64,000 nt of DNA from Hypericum androsaemum. Taxonomy: Eukaryota > Streptophyta > Magnoliopsida > Malpighiales > Hypericaceae. Location: the NCBI GenBank assembly GCA_963995505.1, contig OZ023193.1, positions 310,001 through 374,000 of the forward strand, given 5' to 3'. The position numbers were made by a program, and so were the translations under genes. Below, piece after piece: positions 48,239 to 59,273 of this stretch (position 1 is the stretch's first letter; every line of letters begins with the position of its first letter). The notes under the pieces are model-generated. The model was not told where the DNA came from and did not search any database. It worked only from the letters and a program-made list of their open reading frames with translations.

Positions 48239-48766
48239 TTGTGTGTTTTTATTTGGATTTTCTCCCCCCTTCTCAGTGTAGCTAATTTTTTTTCGGTGAC
48301 AACACAAAAAACGCTCCCGGTGGAGCAGTTTTTGGCAAAACAAAAAAAATACTCCCCGTGGAGCAGTTTTTGGCTCGACCCCAGACAAGAAAAACATCCC
48401 CTGACAACCCCATTTAGGAAATTGTCGGGAAAATAAACTCCCTTTTGGAAAATTACCCCAAGATTTTAGTGCAATAATATTTGAAAGGGGAAAATTTTAT
48501 TAAATTCATAACATCAGTGTTTTTGAAAGGTTCATAACATCAGTGTATTCCAAGATTTGTTTATTTTGTACATTTATTTTTGCTCTCTCAAATTTTGTTA
48601 AATATTTATAGATTCAAGTATTATCATTCCATATATTTAAACTCCCATAAAATAAGCAAAAAAGAGTTTATCAAAATCTTACCAACTTAATTGCTTGCTT
48701 TGCCCCAAGAGTAATTGATGAGATATAAATATGATGTTGATGTTTGAATCGAAGCTTACAAGAAAT

Positions 48767-50221
48767 GGGTTCAAATTCAGTGGGGACATGGGTAATCCCC
48801 ACTGAAAGGGACAGGGGCAATATTGAAAATACAATAATTAAAATAATTAAAAAAAATATCAGCAAAATAATACAATGGAAATACAAGTATGGGAATATTG
48901 GTTTTCATTTTCTCGGATATTGGTTTCATTCTACTATGTTATTGGTTTCAATCTTCTATGTTATTGGTTTCATTCTACTATGACATTGGTTTCATTCTAC
49001 TATGATATTGGTTTTCATCTTCTATGTTATTGGTTTCATTCTACTATGACATTGGTTTTATTCTACTATGATATTGGTTTCATTCCACCGTGATATTGGT
49101 TTTCATCTTCTCCAATATTGGTATCCCATTATAAGTGAAAATGTATACCATTTGAATGTATTGGTTTCATTCTTTCTCGAATATTGGTTTCATTCTTCTC
49201 GAATATTGGTATCATCGTTCTAGGATATTGGTATCATTCTACTTTAATATTGGTATCATTCATCTATGAATTTTTGCTAGAATTTTAAGCACTAAGTTCA
49301 AACAACAACCAAACACCAACATAAAGTTCCAATCTTTAAATACAAAATCATCATAACCACATGAAATCGACCGATCCAGCAATAATCAAAGTCGAAACAG
49401 CATATGGGTCATTTTTTTCGGACCAAATAATCAACGAAAAAGCTGGTGGAAAAAACTCAAATGAGTATGTTTGGATTGCTCTTAAAAATTAGTAAAGATT
49501 AGTAATAAGATTGCTCTTAAATAAAACGACCGTTACTGAGATTTGGCAGATCTTGATTTTCTTACAAAATCTTAATTTCTTAGATATTCCTTCAGAATAG
49601 AAAATTCTCCATACACTATTAAATTGCAAGGGAGAGAAATTTATTCTCTTACCAATAAACTATTTTCTCTTCTTTGGGAGAGACTGTGATTTGGAAAGTA
49701 AAGAGAAAAAGGGAAAATAAATAACATGTTTTTGAAAGTTAATGAAGGAAAACTAATAATTCCAAATCTAGCAACACTCTCAAAAACCGCTCTTAACAAT
49801 TTAAAAGGAGGAAAAAGAAGAAGAAGCAGCGACTTCCGGTTCCAGAAGAAATGGCTTCCGGCAATGGTAGTTACAGAAACTGTGCGGTTAAGGGAGGGGC
49901 GGTGAGGGCGACTCCGGTGAACTTGAAATCCACGTCCTCCTTCAAATCTTAGGAGCGGCGGGAAGGGAGGGGGGTGGGGTGGGGCGGCGGGAAGGGGGGG
50001 TGGGGAGCGGCGGGGAAGGGGAAGGGGGGAAGGTTTTTTTGTGGGATTATATAGGAAACTGGTGGAACCCTAATGAGTATGTTTGGATAAAAACTCGAAA
50101 ATACCCTCAATAGATTCTGGCCATCAGATCAGTAAAAAAAATTTTTGATCAAATCTAAAGGCCCATATTTAGTCCATACCATGGGGACGGTTTTTATGTA
50201 GTCCCCCCTGAATCCAAACCC
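48767..50221. mobile_element. TIR element, 1.46 kb, with ATATTGG minisatellite
   Basis: The left end GGGTTCAAATTCAGTGGGGAC is matched by the reversed right end GGGTTTGGATTCAGGGGGGAC. The flanks ACAAGAAAT (48758-48766) and ACAAGAAAG (50222-50230) form a 9-bp duplication with one change. The duplicated locus shows the unfilled site at about 41932-41940. The interior includes about 15 copies of an ATATTGGTTTCATTCTACTATG-type unit (48890-49260) and a G-rich stretch at 49960-50030. No protein is recognised. Confidence 0.75.
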
Positions 50222-50444
50222 ACAAGAAAGGGGGGTCACGCCTTAATGTCCAAATATCAAATATGGTATCCCAGGTGAGGTGATGGATCCCATCACTCAC
50301 GGAACTGGGCCTAACTCCACTCAACTTAAATCGCACAAAGGCTCAACGCCTTTTCCAAGAGATAAAGTTGTTTCTTTTAGATTCTTACAAGTGATATTGA
50401 CGTCAAAACCTCAAAGACACAGAAATAGTACCAACTCATGGGTC

Positions 50445-50840
50445 TGGATTGGGCACGGAATGCTCAGATTTCGAACCGTTCGGAATGAAGACACGTGGAG
50501 ACTTTTTTGCAAACGCGCTAAAATATGAGGACCAAAATGAAAAAAACCACGCACAAACGCAGGCCGGATACAAATGCCATTATCGCATAACTGTGCATGC
50601 CAATATCACATAACTGGGCATGCCACTATCACATAACTGCGCATGCCAGTGTGACCTTTTTGCAAAAATGCTAAAATATGGGGGACCAAAATGAAAAAAA
50701 CCACGCATGCCATTATCATCAACGGAGACTTGCCACTGCCAAAAATACACATGCCATTATCACATAACTACGCTTGCCACTGCGGTCCCCTTTCACTCCA
50801 AACCGTACGGAATCGATTCCTTCACTCCGTGCTCAATCCA
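50445..50840. repeat. Dispersed repeat with inverted ends, copy B
   Basis: The ends GGATTGGGCACGGAATG and, reversed, GGATTGAGCACGGAGTG are inverted repeats. The inside holds several CATGCCA(T/C)TATCACATAACTG words and a block repeated within it. Layout and sequence match copy A at 26957-27290. Confidence 0.65.
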
Positions 50841-50850
50841 CTCGTATGGT

Positions 50851-51078
50851 TTGATGAATACGGTGTTAGTCCTTAAGTATAAGGTGGGAGGATCGAATCT
50901 CATGACTGTCTAAGATTCGAAATTGTGGAAATAATTTAAATCTCACAAAAAAAAACACAAAAATAGTATAATCTGATGGATACGGTGTCAGTCCTTAAGC
51001 ATGAGGTGAGAGGATCGAATCCCATTATTGACTAAGATCCAAAATTGTGGAAACAATTTAAATCTCACAAAAAAAAAA
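50851..51078 (+). repeat. Two tandem SINE-like units
   Basis: Two units (50851-50957 and 50973-51078) share TGATG(A/G)ATACGGTGT(T/C)AGTCC, then a B-box-like GAGGATCGAATC(T/C)CAT, then AAATTGTGGAAA, and each ends in a poly(A) run. Similar words (CACA(A/G)AAATAGT) flank the second unit, as a target-site duplication would. I do not recognise the family by name. Confidence 0.5.
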
Positions 51079-51589
51079 CCACAGAAATAGTCACAAAATC
51101 AAAATGACTTTATTGTCTTCTTCAATCTTCACAATTATAAATAGGCCTCGGATTTGATGCTGGAACTAATAGGCCTAATCCGTGCCATACGGGAACCAAT
51201 CCCAGTCATACACGTCATTAATAAAATCATGGCTGACATTGACACGCGTGCAAGGGGGCATTTTAGGGATTTAGGTAATTGGTGTTCACGTCCTTCTCAC
51301 CCTTAAAAATAGTGCCTCTCTCTCTATTAATTTCGCATTTAATTTTTTTGGGAGTTTCTCAAATGGGGCCCGCTGTCCTTTTATAATTATTTAATTAAAT
51401 TGTGCTTTTTGGAACGCATGTCACTCTCTCTCTCTCTCTATTAATTTTGCAATTAATTTTTTTGGCAGTTTCTCAAATGGGTCCGCTACTTTTTTTATTT
51501 TTTTCGTGAGGTTTATAATTATTTAATTGAACTTTGCTTTTTGGAGAGGTTATTTGGTATGCAAAAATGCATGCTTGATTGTAAAAAAA

Positions 51590-51847
51590 ATGTTTGGTTA
51601 CGATCAATTGACATGTCCAGGTACGATAAAAATCATGTTTAGTTACGATCAACTGGCATGCCCGATGACGATAAAAAGATATGCTGATTACGATAAAATA
51701 GAATGCCAAGTTAATATTAGGGACATAAAATTAATTAGCATGCTTGGTTACGATCAATTGGCATGCCTGGGTACGATACAAATGCATGGTTGGTTACGAT
51801 AAAATGACATGCTAAGTTAATATTTAATAATAGGGACATAAAAATTA
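51590..51847. repeat. Tandem array of TTGGCATGC / GGTTACGAT units, left part
   Basis: Words such as TTGGTTACGATCAATTGGCATG and GGTACGATAAAAA alternate; the higher-order unit is about 107 bp, ending in TTAATATTAGGGACATAAAAA. The array resumes at 53241 after the nested insertion. Confidence 0.8.
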
Positions 51848-53240
51848 GGGTAAATTACTCTCACATCCTTGTACTTTGGTCACCCTCCCCCTAGGGTCCC
51901 TGAATTTTGGAAAATGATTGTCCCGTCCCTAAGTTTTGATGATAATAGACTCTCGGATCCCTGGAGCCAGAATATTCTTTTTTCTCCGACGAACTCCCAC
52001 TTGAAATGACCAAAATGCCCTCCCACAAAAAAACAAAAAAAAATCTTTGCCATGACAACAAGACAAATCCATTTCGCATCCAATTATCAAAACCCAAGAG
52101 TGAAAAAAGCTTCGAACAGTCCAGAAAATTACAATTACCGTCAAAAGATAGAAGTTGTAAAGCTATGTCTGAAAAATTGCAGGTGCAGATGGAAGGAAAT
52201 TAGAAAGAAGCATATGAACGCAACCAGACCAGAAAAATAATTCATCATGAATTAGAAATAAAAAAGGGCAAAAAAATGAAGGAGAAGCATATGAACTCAA
52301 CCAGACCAGAAATTCACCGCCGTTGATCAAGTGGCCTATTACCCACCGACGCCTTCTTCCCCCATGAAAACTTGGACAAGGAAGCCGAGGAGGCGGAACC
52401 CTAGCCAAGGAAGTCGAAGTAGAAGCCGAGGAGGAAGACTTGGACAATCTCGAGTCCGAACTCGACCAAATGGCGACGATGATTCTGGAATCCCGCGCCA
52501 CCTTCCCATACCTCCTCTCCTCCACCATGTCCTCCATCCTCGCCGGCCGCCATCCCAGCGCCGCCGTTTTGGATCCTGGGCCCTCTGATCAAAGTGTGTT
52601 AGGGTTTTGAATTGAGTTCGTGAATTTCTTTTTGTAGTTTGGGAGAATGAATTGACGATGCTGCCCCTTGTGCAGGGAAGAGAGAGTGGGAGATGCACAT
52701 CGGAGATGGGGAGGAACGCGTCGGAGATGCGCGTGGTGCTCGAGAGGCTGACAGAGTGCGTGGCCAGGACCGAGAAGCTGCGTTCTTCTTCTTCTTTAGC
52801 TTGTAATTGGATAAATAGCATCCACCCTACTTTTAAGAAGAGAAAAATCTTCCTTTAATTTTCACAAAATGCAGAAATTGTTGTATGTTCCTCTCTTTCT
52901 TCACGAAGGCGGGGATGCCGTGGGAGGTCGGGGACGGGAAGCGGAGGGCAGCCGATTTAATTGGTTTGGATGTTAATTAGTTTTGATTTTAAGTTTTGGT
53001 TTTGGATGAGGTGCGAGGAAGAAGATAAGTGAGAGAAATAAAAGTTTTTTTATTTTTTAAGTAGAAGAGGTATTTTGATCATTTCAAGTGGGAGTTCGCC
53101 GGGAAAAAAGGAATATTCCGGCTCCAGGGACCTGAGAGTCTATTATCATCAAAACTTAGGGACGGGACAATCATTTTCCAAAATCCAAGGACCCTACGAG
53201 GAGGGTGACCAAAGTACAGGGATGTAAGGGTAATTTGCCC
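51848..53240. mobile_element. MULE-like element with captured sequence, nested in the array
   Basis: The left end GGGTAAATTACTCTCACATC and the reversed right end GGGCAAATTACCCTTACATC are inverted. The arms run about 180 bp and share AGGGACGGGACAATCATTTTCC read in opposite senses. The perfect duplication TAAAAATTA is at 51839-51847 and 53241-53249. The interior 52300-52800 is GC-rich and coding-like. Confidence 0.9.
52413..52611 (+). pseudogene. Captured gene-like fragment of unknown origin
   Basis: One plus-strand frame reads EEEDLDNLESELDQMATMIL, then SRATFPYLLSSTMSSILAG, then a stop at about 52609. A second segment at 52735-52800 (VLERLTECVARTEKLR) has a similar helical, charged look. It is typical of host exon sequence picked up by a Pack-MULE. 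I do not recognise the donor. Confidence 0.4.
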
Positions 53241-53700
53241 TAAAAATTAATTGGCATGCTTGGTTACGATCAATTGGCATGCACGAGTACGATAAAAAGG
53301 CATGCTTGATTACGATAAAATGGCATGTCAAGTTAATATTAGGGACGTAAAAATTAATTGGCATACTTGGTTACAATCAATTGGCATGCCCGGGTACGAT
53401 AAAAAGGTATGGTTGGTTACGATAGAATGGCATGCCAAGTCAATATTGAATAATAAGGACATAAAAATTAATTGGCATGCTTGGTTATGATCAATTGGTA
53501 TGCCCGAGTAAGATAAAAATATATGTTCAGTTACGATCAATTGGCATGTTTGGTTACGATCAATTGGCATGTCCGAGTACGATAAAAATGCATACTTAGT
53601 TACGATCAATTGGCATGCCCAGGTACAGTAAAAAGGTATGCTTGGTTACGATCAATTGGCATGCCAAATTAATTAATTAAATAATAAAAATATAAAATTA
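53241..53700. repeat. Tandem array of TTGGCATGC / GGTTACGAT units, right part
   Basis: Continuation of the array at 51590-51847, with about four further 107-bp units of decreasing order. Confidence 0.8.
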
Positions 53701-54299
53701 ATTAATTGACATGTCCGGTTACGATAAAATGACATGCCCGGATTTAAAAATATTAATAATACTTATAATAAAAAATAAATTATTAATTAAATAATATATC
53801 AGTTTGATTTATTTTAGTTTAATCTATTAATAAGGATAAATGTTTTTTAAAAAAAAGGAATGATCGCTTCTTCCCTCTCTCTCCAGGCCAGTTTGATTTA
53901 TTTTAGTTTAATCTATGAATAAGGATAAATTTTTTTTTAAAAAAAGGTATGATCGCTTCTTCCCTCTCTCTCCAGGCCAGTTGGCCCTTTGACCATTTTA
54001 CCCTTCGTGCGTGCCAAATGGAAAATCGTTTTCCGTGCATAATCGTGACCCTTATAAATATATTTTCACCAATTAACTCAATGATGAAATAAAAATGATG
54101 ATAGAATGAACTTAACACCTAAGGATATTGTGTTAATATTAAATAATATATTCTGAGAAAAATACATTTGTATAATGTAGAAAAAAAATTAATGTATGTG
54201 TCGTATACACGTACATTAATATCTTAAAAAGAAGCTATGATGTGACGATAATGACAACCATCTATTTATTTCTTTTTAATTATTTACCAGAAAATTTGA

Positions 54300-55135
54300 A
54301 GAATATTATATTTTTGCTATATTAGTATAAATAAATAAAATTTACCTATAAAAAAATATTTTTACTTCTCTGCCCTTTGTTTGAAAGTTCTATCACAAAA
54401 ATAGCTCCCTTTGAAAATTAAGAATATAATGGTCGCTGACGCTTCAGCTCTTATAGACCACGTCAAAACTGAGATATATTATACCCTTTTACTTTCCAGT
54501 TGCTAAAAAAACTCGATCACATATTAAGAATATTAAAAAAAAGTAAATTTGTGTATTATACACCAATATTTACAGCGCTAAAGAGATGATCAAGTGGATC
54601 ATCCTAAATCTCAAGCCATACAATTCAGTGATAACAAAGATGTAACCGACATCCGCAAGGAGCCATGTCTCATGACCATTACCGAATTGAATCCAGTTAA
54701 ATAATGACGTCTCGATTCTCCTTTTTTTTTGTGTTGATTTCGTCTAAATGAGTCACTTAGGTAGTCGGAATAAAATGAAATGCAAGAGAAATTCTCCAAA
54801 AGTAAGCATAAAACCAAAAGTGTCCTAACTCTTAAAGATAAGATAAAAATAAATCTAAATATACACCAAGCGCAAAACATACCAATCCTTTTAACTTCGC
54901 AAAATACCTAAAATTTGGAGGATGAAAAGTCCATTGATCCGAGCTACGCTTGAAGAAACTAAGTGAACACACTGGTAACACATTGTGAATCACAAAATAA
55001 TAATGTACAAATTTATCGTACTTCAAGATACTAAGTGAATTTCACTACATATTATTATAAATCAATTACCAGCGTGCTGGATCGGGATTACCTCTTCTTG
55101 TGTCCGAGATCAAAAACTATGTTATAGTTAACAAT
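54300..55135. other. AT-rich spacer, start of duplicated ankyrin-gene upstream DNA
   Basis: No gene is supported. 55055-55095 matches 62920-62960 upstream of the second ankyrin copy, marking the left border of that duplication. Confidence 0.5.
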
Positions 55136-56018
55136 GAAATAAAGATCACTTACCATCTTGTACTTATTTAAAAAAGATAATTAACATTTTCTACTTTAAA
55201 TTAGACCAATTAATCCCTTGTACTCCCTTAAACAGGACAATTGATCCCTTGAAATCAATTTTCCGATGATTGGAGTCAAGTCACCATATGTCACGTCATC
55301 GAGATAGTTCATATCATTTTATAAGCAAAACCATAATTTCCCCAAAATTATAATTACACATTTTTAAATAAAATCAGAAAATTGAAACCTCTAGGTTTTC
55401 TTATCGTCACCACCCATGTCGTCCTTCTTTTTCTAGATCGGAGTGCCATGATCAGGAAGGATGATAATAAGAATGAGTAAATTCAAGACCACATCGCCGA
55501 TCACAATTCTATTACGTAGGATTAATGCAATTCATCCGACATAAAATATCTCATACGAGACGAGTGGATGGTGATTGGGACAAAATCAAACTTTTCTCAA
55601 GTGGTAATGATAATCTAATAAAGATGCATAAATTTTAAAATGAGCTATGGAAGATGGATTGCTTTCCTCCTCTTCAAATGCAAATGGTTAGTGTTGTTGT
55701 TTAGAAAGTTCGGGGACGAGATTAGGCTATGGCCTAGACAAGCCTCGGCTAGGCGGCACAAAAATTTAGGATTTTTTTGGTTTTTTAAAATTTAATTTTA
55801 AGAATGTTATAATAACTTTTAATTTTTTCTTACAAAATAACGTGGACTATCCCGATGACGTGTTATATGATGACTTGTCTTCGATCATCGAAAAATTGAC
55901 GCTAAGAGATTAATTGTCATGTTTAAGAGAATACAAGAGACTAATTGGTCCAATTTAAAATAGGAGAAGTTAATTGTCCTTTTTGAGCAAGTATAAGGTG
56001 GTAAATAATCTTTATTTC
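55136..56018. mobile_element. TIR element in the upstream region of ankyrin copy 1
   Basis: The arms of about 190 bp are inverted: GAAATAAAGATCACTTACCA on the left and, reversed, GAAATAAAGATTATTTACCA on the right, both continuing with (C/T)TTGTA(C/T)TC-rich sequence. The flanks GTTAACAAT and TTTAATAAT agree at 7 of 9 bases. The second gene copy lacks this insertion near 62975-62985, which supports it as a mobile element. Confidence 0.75.
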
Positions 56019-56082
56019 TTTAATAATCAAAGATAGCTGGTATATATTGATCAATTCACATGAATCAATTCACATTAAAGTT

Positions 56083-56402
56083 GCAAGTCTTTGGTCTTTG
56101 TTATTTTAGTGTATGATTTTAGAGCCAACTGTCGGGCATCAGATATTAAATAGCCAGTATATGATTATAAAATGACTATGTACATCTGAGCTCACATCAA
56201 TCACTTAATCAAATTTGTTGCAAGTCTTTGATTTCTTTTTATCTTAGTGTATGATTTCAGAGTCAACTCTTGGGCATCAAATATTAAACAGCTATTAAAT
56301 GATTATAAAATGACTCTACACATGTAACCTCGCATCAATCACCTGATCAATTTATTGCAAGTCTTTGATGTTTGTTATTTTAGGGTATAAGTTTCAGAGT
56401 TG
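56083..56402. repeat. Tandem repeat, about 137-bp unit, 2.3 copies
   Basis: A unit starting CAAGTCTTTG and containing GATTATAAAATGACT is repeated at 56083, 56220 and, in part, 56358. It sits about 220 bp upstream of ankyrin copy 1. Confidence 0.85.
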
Positions 56403-56617
56403 TTTGGTCGCAAGTTACAATGACTTTGAACAAGTCAATTGCCTATTAGGTAGGTTGTCACTTGTCTGGTAGGTTTTTTTTTATTCTTACAAGTGGAAAC
56501 GCAGCTGTGTTTGTTTGGTAGGGCTTCAAGTGTATATATAGCTTACTCTCCACAAACGCCCCAAGAAGTTCCAATTATACAATCAAATCAATTTATTACT
56601 GGGTACCAACAGACAAA

Positions 56618-57378
56618 ATGGAGGCAAGCAAGTTGTACGATGCTATTATTAGAGGAGACGACAAGTCGTATGAAGGTCTCATTTCGGCAACGTTAATCGA
56701 CCAGATCACACCTGGTGGCCAGCAAAATACGCTCCTGCACCTTGCAGCAAGCAATGCATGGGGCCACCCGCATAGCTGAGATGATGTTGGAGACACGCTC
56801 GTCGCTTCTGATCAAGCAGAACGCGGGAGGGGATTCCCCCTCGCATCTCGCTGCCAGATCTGGGCACCTCCAAGTGACCCAAATGCTGGTCGAGCGGGCC
56901 GAGCAGTCGCAGGACGGGGACAACAAATTCCTTGAGGCACTACTGGAGATGGAGTACCGGTACGAGGAGACTGCTTTGTACGATGCTATACCAAGCGGGT
57001 GCTTTGAAATGGTTGTCTTGCTCATCAGCAAACACAAAAGATTGAGCGAGCATTTTAATAATGAGTTTGAGTCGCCACTATCGGGAAGGGACGACATGAA
57101 TGTCCTCTCTCTCCTCCCCCCCCCCCCCCCCCAAACAACTATTTCTTCTTCTTACATTGGTCAAATTGTTATTATCTCCGGATATCTTTGGTAATGTTGT
57201 AAATGGAAGAGATCAAGATGGAAATACTCCCTTCCATTTAGCTGCTCAACTTGGACATGGTGAAATTCTAAAGTTACTTGCGGATGATCCCAAGGTTGAC
57301 AAGACATCTTTGAACAGTGAAGGCTTAACTATCTATGATATAATCATGTCGAGCGACAAGCTGTCACCGGAGGATAAG
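56618..57378 (+). pseudogene. Ankyrin-repeat protein gene, copy 1, frame-broken
   Basis: The ATG at 56618 starts MEASKLYDAIIRGDD, the usual head of plant ITN1/ACD6-like ankyrin proteins, continuing to TLLHLAASNA. The frame then shifts by one base near 56740 into ATRIAEMMLETRSSLLIKQN. Ankyrin repeats follow (GDSPSHLAARSGHLQVTQML, then AIPSGCFEMVVLLISK). A second shift occurs at a run of about 18 C bases (57115-57132), after which DGNTPFHLAAQLGHGEILKLL continues. A splice donor candidate is at 57379. Members normally end in a membrane-bound PGG domain. Either this is a pseudogene, or the C-run length is an assembly error; the first shift is also seen in copy 2, which argues for real decay or an unrecognised intron. 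Confidence 0.75.
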
Positions 57379-57429
57379 GTATGTTCAGTATTTGGTTGTA
57401 TTTCACATTTAATTTATAATTCATAGCAG

Positions 57430-58201
57430 ATTAGATTTACTAATTTGTTTGATAGGATAACTACAAATTGCATATTCAAATTTGTAGACTATATTTGTTT
57501 TTAATTAATTATTATATTTTAGATTACATATTAAGTTTAAAATATGATTACTTTAACATTAAAAAATCAGGATATAGCCTTTTTCAAATATATCGAGGTA
57601 CATTATAAAAATTTATTACTTTATTCAATATAAATGCTAGTAAAAAAATCAATGTAAATTTGAAAAAATCTAAACATTGAAATAACAAGAAAATGGTTTG
57701 AAATAATTTTTATGAACCTTATTTAAATTACTTTTCAGAAGTTAAATATAGTTGGAAGTCAAATTTTGACATAATTTTATTCATTTATTTCGTTTAAAAT
57801 CACTAATTGATAAATAAAACCAATCACTAATTTAATATTCTTATATATATATATAAAGAGAAAACTAAAAATGGTTGATTACGCAAATCAAGCATACAAT
57901 CAAACATACACATATAGCACACCAACGTATAACAACTCGGAATTTCGGAAACAGTCAAAAGCATAGCACAGACGAACTCCGGAGTACTACTATCAGAATC
58001 TTGTGGGACACAGTAGACACCCTATTTGCGCTTTAAGGTACAAAAGCGGAAGATCGTTCTCACCACATGGCACAGATATCACCGATGCTTGCGTAGAGTA
58101 CGAAATTCATACAGAGTACTCTATAGGCACAGTAGCACCGGGTAATTCCGACCAATAATAGACAGAACAGAGTCCCAAAAGGACATATCAGTACATACCA
58201 A
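57430..58201. other. AT-rich sequence after ankyrin copy 1
   Basis: This could be intron of the ankyrin gene. No exon, RNA or repeat is visible before the hAT-like element. Confidence 0.4.
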
Positions 58202-58976
58202 TAGGGGTGAGCGTGATATTTGATTCCGATATCAGAAAAAAATTCGGATTCGGATTATCCGAAATTTTTAATTCAGATTCGGATAGAAAAGTTGTGAATT
58301 TGGATTATCTGAATATCCGAAATATAAGCCCATATTAAAATAGATCAAACATACTCATGGACTTGGGCTAAATTTTCACGGCAGTAAACAAAAACTAAAA
58401 CAACCTCATCTCCCCTCAACCAAACTTGGCTCAACCAATTTTCAAACCAACAAATCCAATTCCAAATTTACCAAACATAAACCCTAAAATTTTCAATTCT
58501 CAAACATCCTAGTTCGCATGCTCCCCACAGTTGCACGCTCTCTCCTCGTTGCTTCTTTAATGGTAAGTAGCCTACGATTTCATTGTGAAATGAACCAAAC
58601 ACACACTTAACCAAGTGTCCTGTGCTGGAATTAAAACCCAGATCAGAGCTGTGCATTATTCTATTCCAATTCTTCTTCTTTCTTAGGATATCTACTTCTT
58701 CTTCCTCTTTATATCCTTACAGGGGGCTATGCATTATTTTATTCCTTTCTCCTTTAGACTTTCACACTAGAAAAATAGCACCGTGATTTTTCCCTCTAAC
58801 TCGGAATTATATATTTTTATAAATAAATTTGGATAGTTTGAATTATCCGAATCCGAATCCGAAAAAAATTCAGATATCGGATAATTAGGAATTCGAATTC
58901 GGATACTAAAAAATCAAATTCGAATATTTCGGATAATGAATATTTCGGAATTAGATTATCCAAATACTCACCCCTA
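58202..58976. mobile_element. hAT-like non-autonomous element
   Basis: The terminal repeats TAGGGGTGAGC and, reversed, TAGGGGTGAGT, and the 8-bp flanks CATACCAA (58194-58201) and CATATCAA (58977-58984, one change) fit the hAT superfamily. Subterminal regions are rich in short TTCGGAT / ATCCGAA motifs, as is usual for hAT transposase binding. No transposase is present. Confidence 0.85.
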
Positions 58977-59273
58977 CATATCAATGAACAGTGCACGTAC
59001 AGATACATATGCATCCAAATATACGGTAAACTACTCCATAAACAGATCAAATACATACAAGTTACGTATGGACAAACATATGGATTACTCATCAAATACG
59101 GAAGAACATACAGACATAAATACCCATTCCTAATCGGACCAAACCGAACTATACATGGCAGAATATAGTATACACACCAAATACAACATACATATGGTCA
59201 GAATACAGACCAGATACAAATCATACAGTGAATAATTATCTATTTTAGTTTCTTGATCCTCACAACGAGCCTC

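Larger units (their letters stand above)
47454..48458. mobile_element. TIR element with 9-bp TSD and internal tRNA-like sequence
   Basis: The ends are inverted: GAGTAATTTTCTAAAAAGGGG on the left and, reversed, GGGTAATTTTCCAAAAGGGAG on the right, with similarity inward for over 60 bp (CGACAATTT, ATGGGGTT(A/G)TCAGG). The perfect duplication CAAGATTTT is at 47445-47453 and 48459-48467. The duplicated copy of this locus has the unfilled site CAAGACTTT at 40868-40876. The inside has repeated GCTCCCGGCGGAGC hairpin units and a tRNA-like sequence; no transposase. Confidence 0.9.
51144..54051. mobile_element. 2.9-kb element with 9-bp TSD, hosting a nested insertion
   Basis: TTATAAATA occurs at 51135-51143 and 54052-54060. 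The related repeat at 46868-46876 has the site undivided, so 51144-54051 is an insertion. Its ends (GGCCTCGGATTTGATGC and, reversed, GGGTCACGATTATGC) are only weakly similar, but both have a subterminal G(A/G)CACGC word about 50-110 bp inside. The interior is mostly a tandem array of about 107-bp units split by another element. No transposase is seen. Confidence 0.7.

Noticed and set aside
52339..52821. 160-aa minus-strand open frame, Arg/Trp/Gly-rich
   Set aside because: It is the reverse of the captured plus-strand fragment; the plus strand looks more protein-like.
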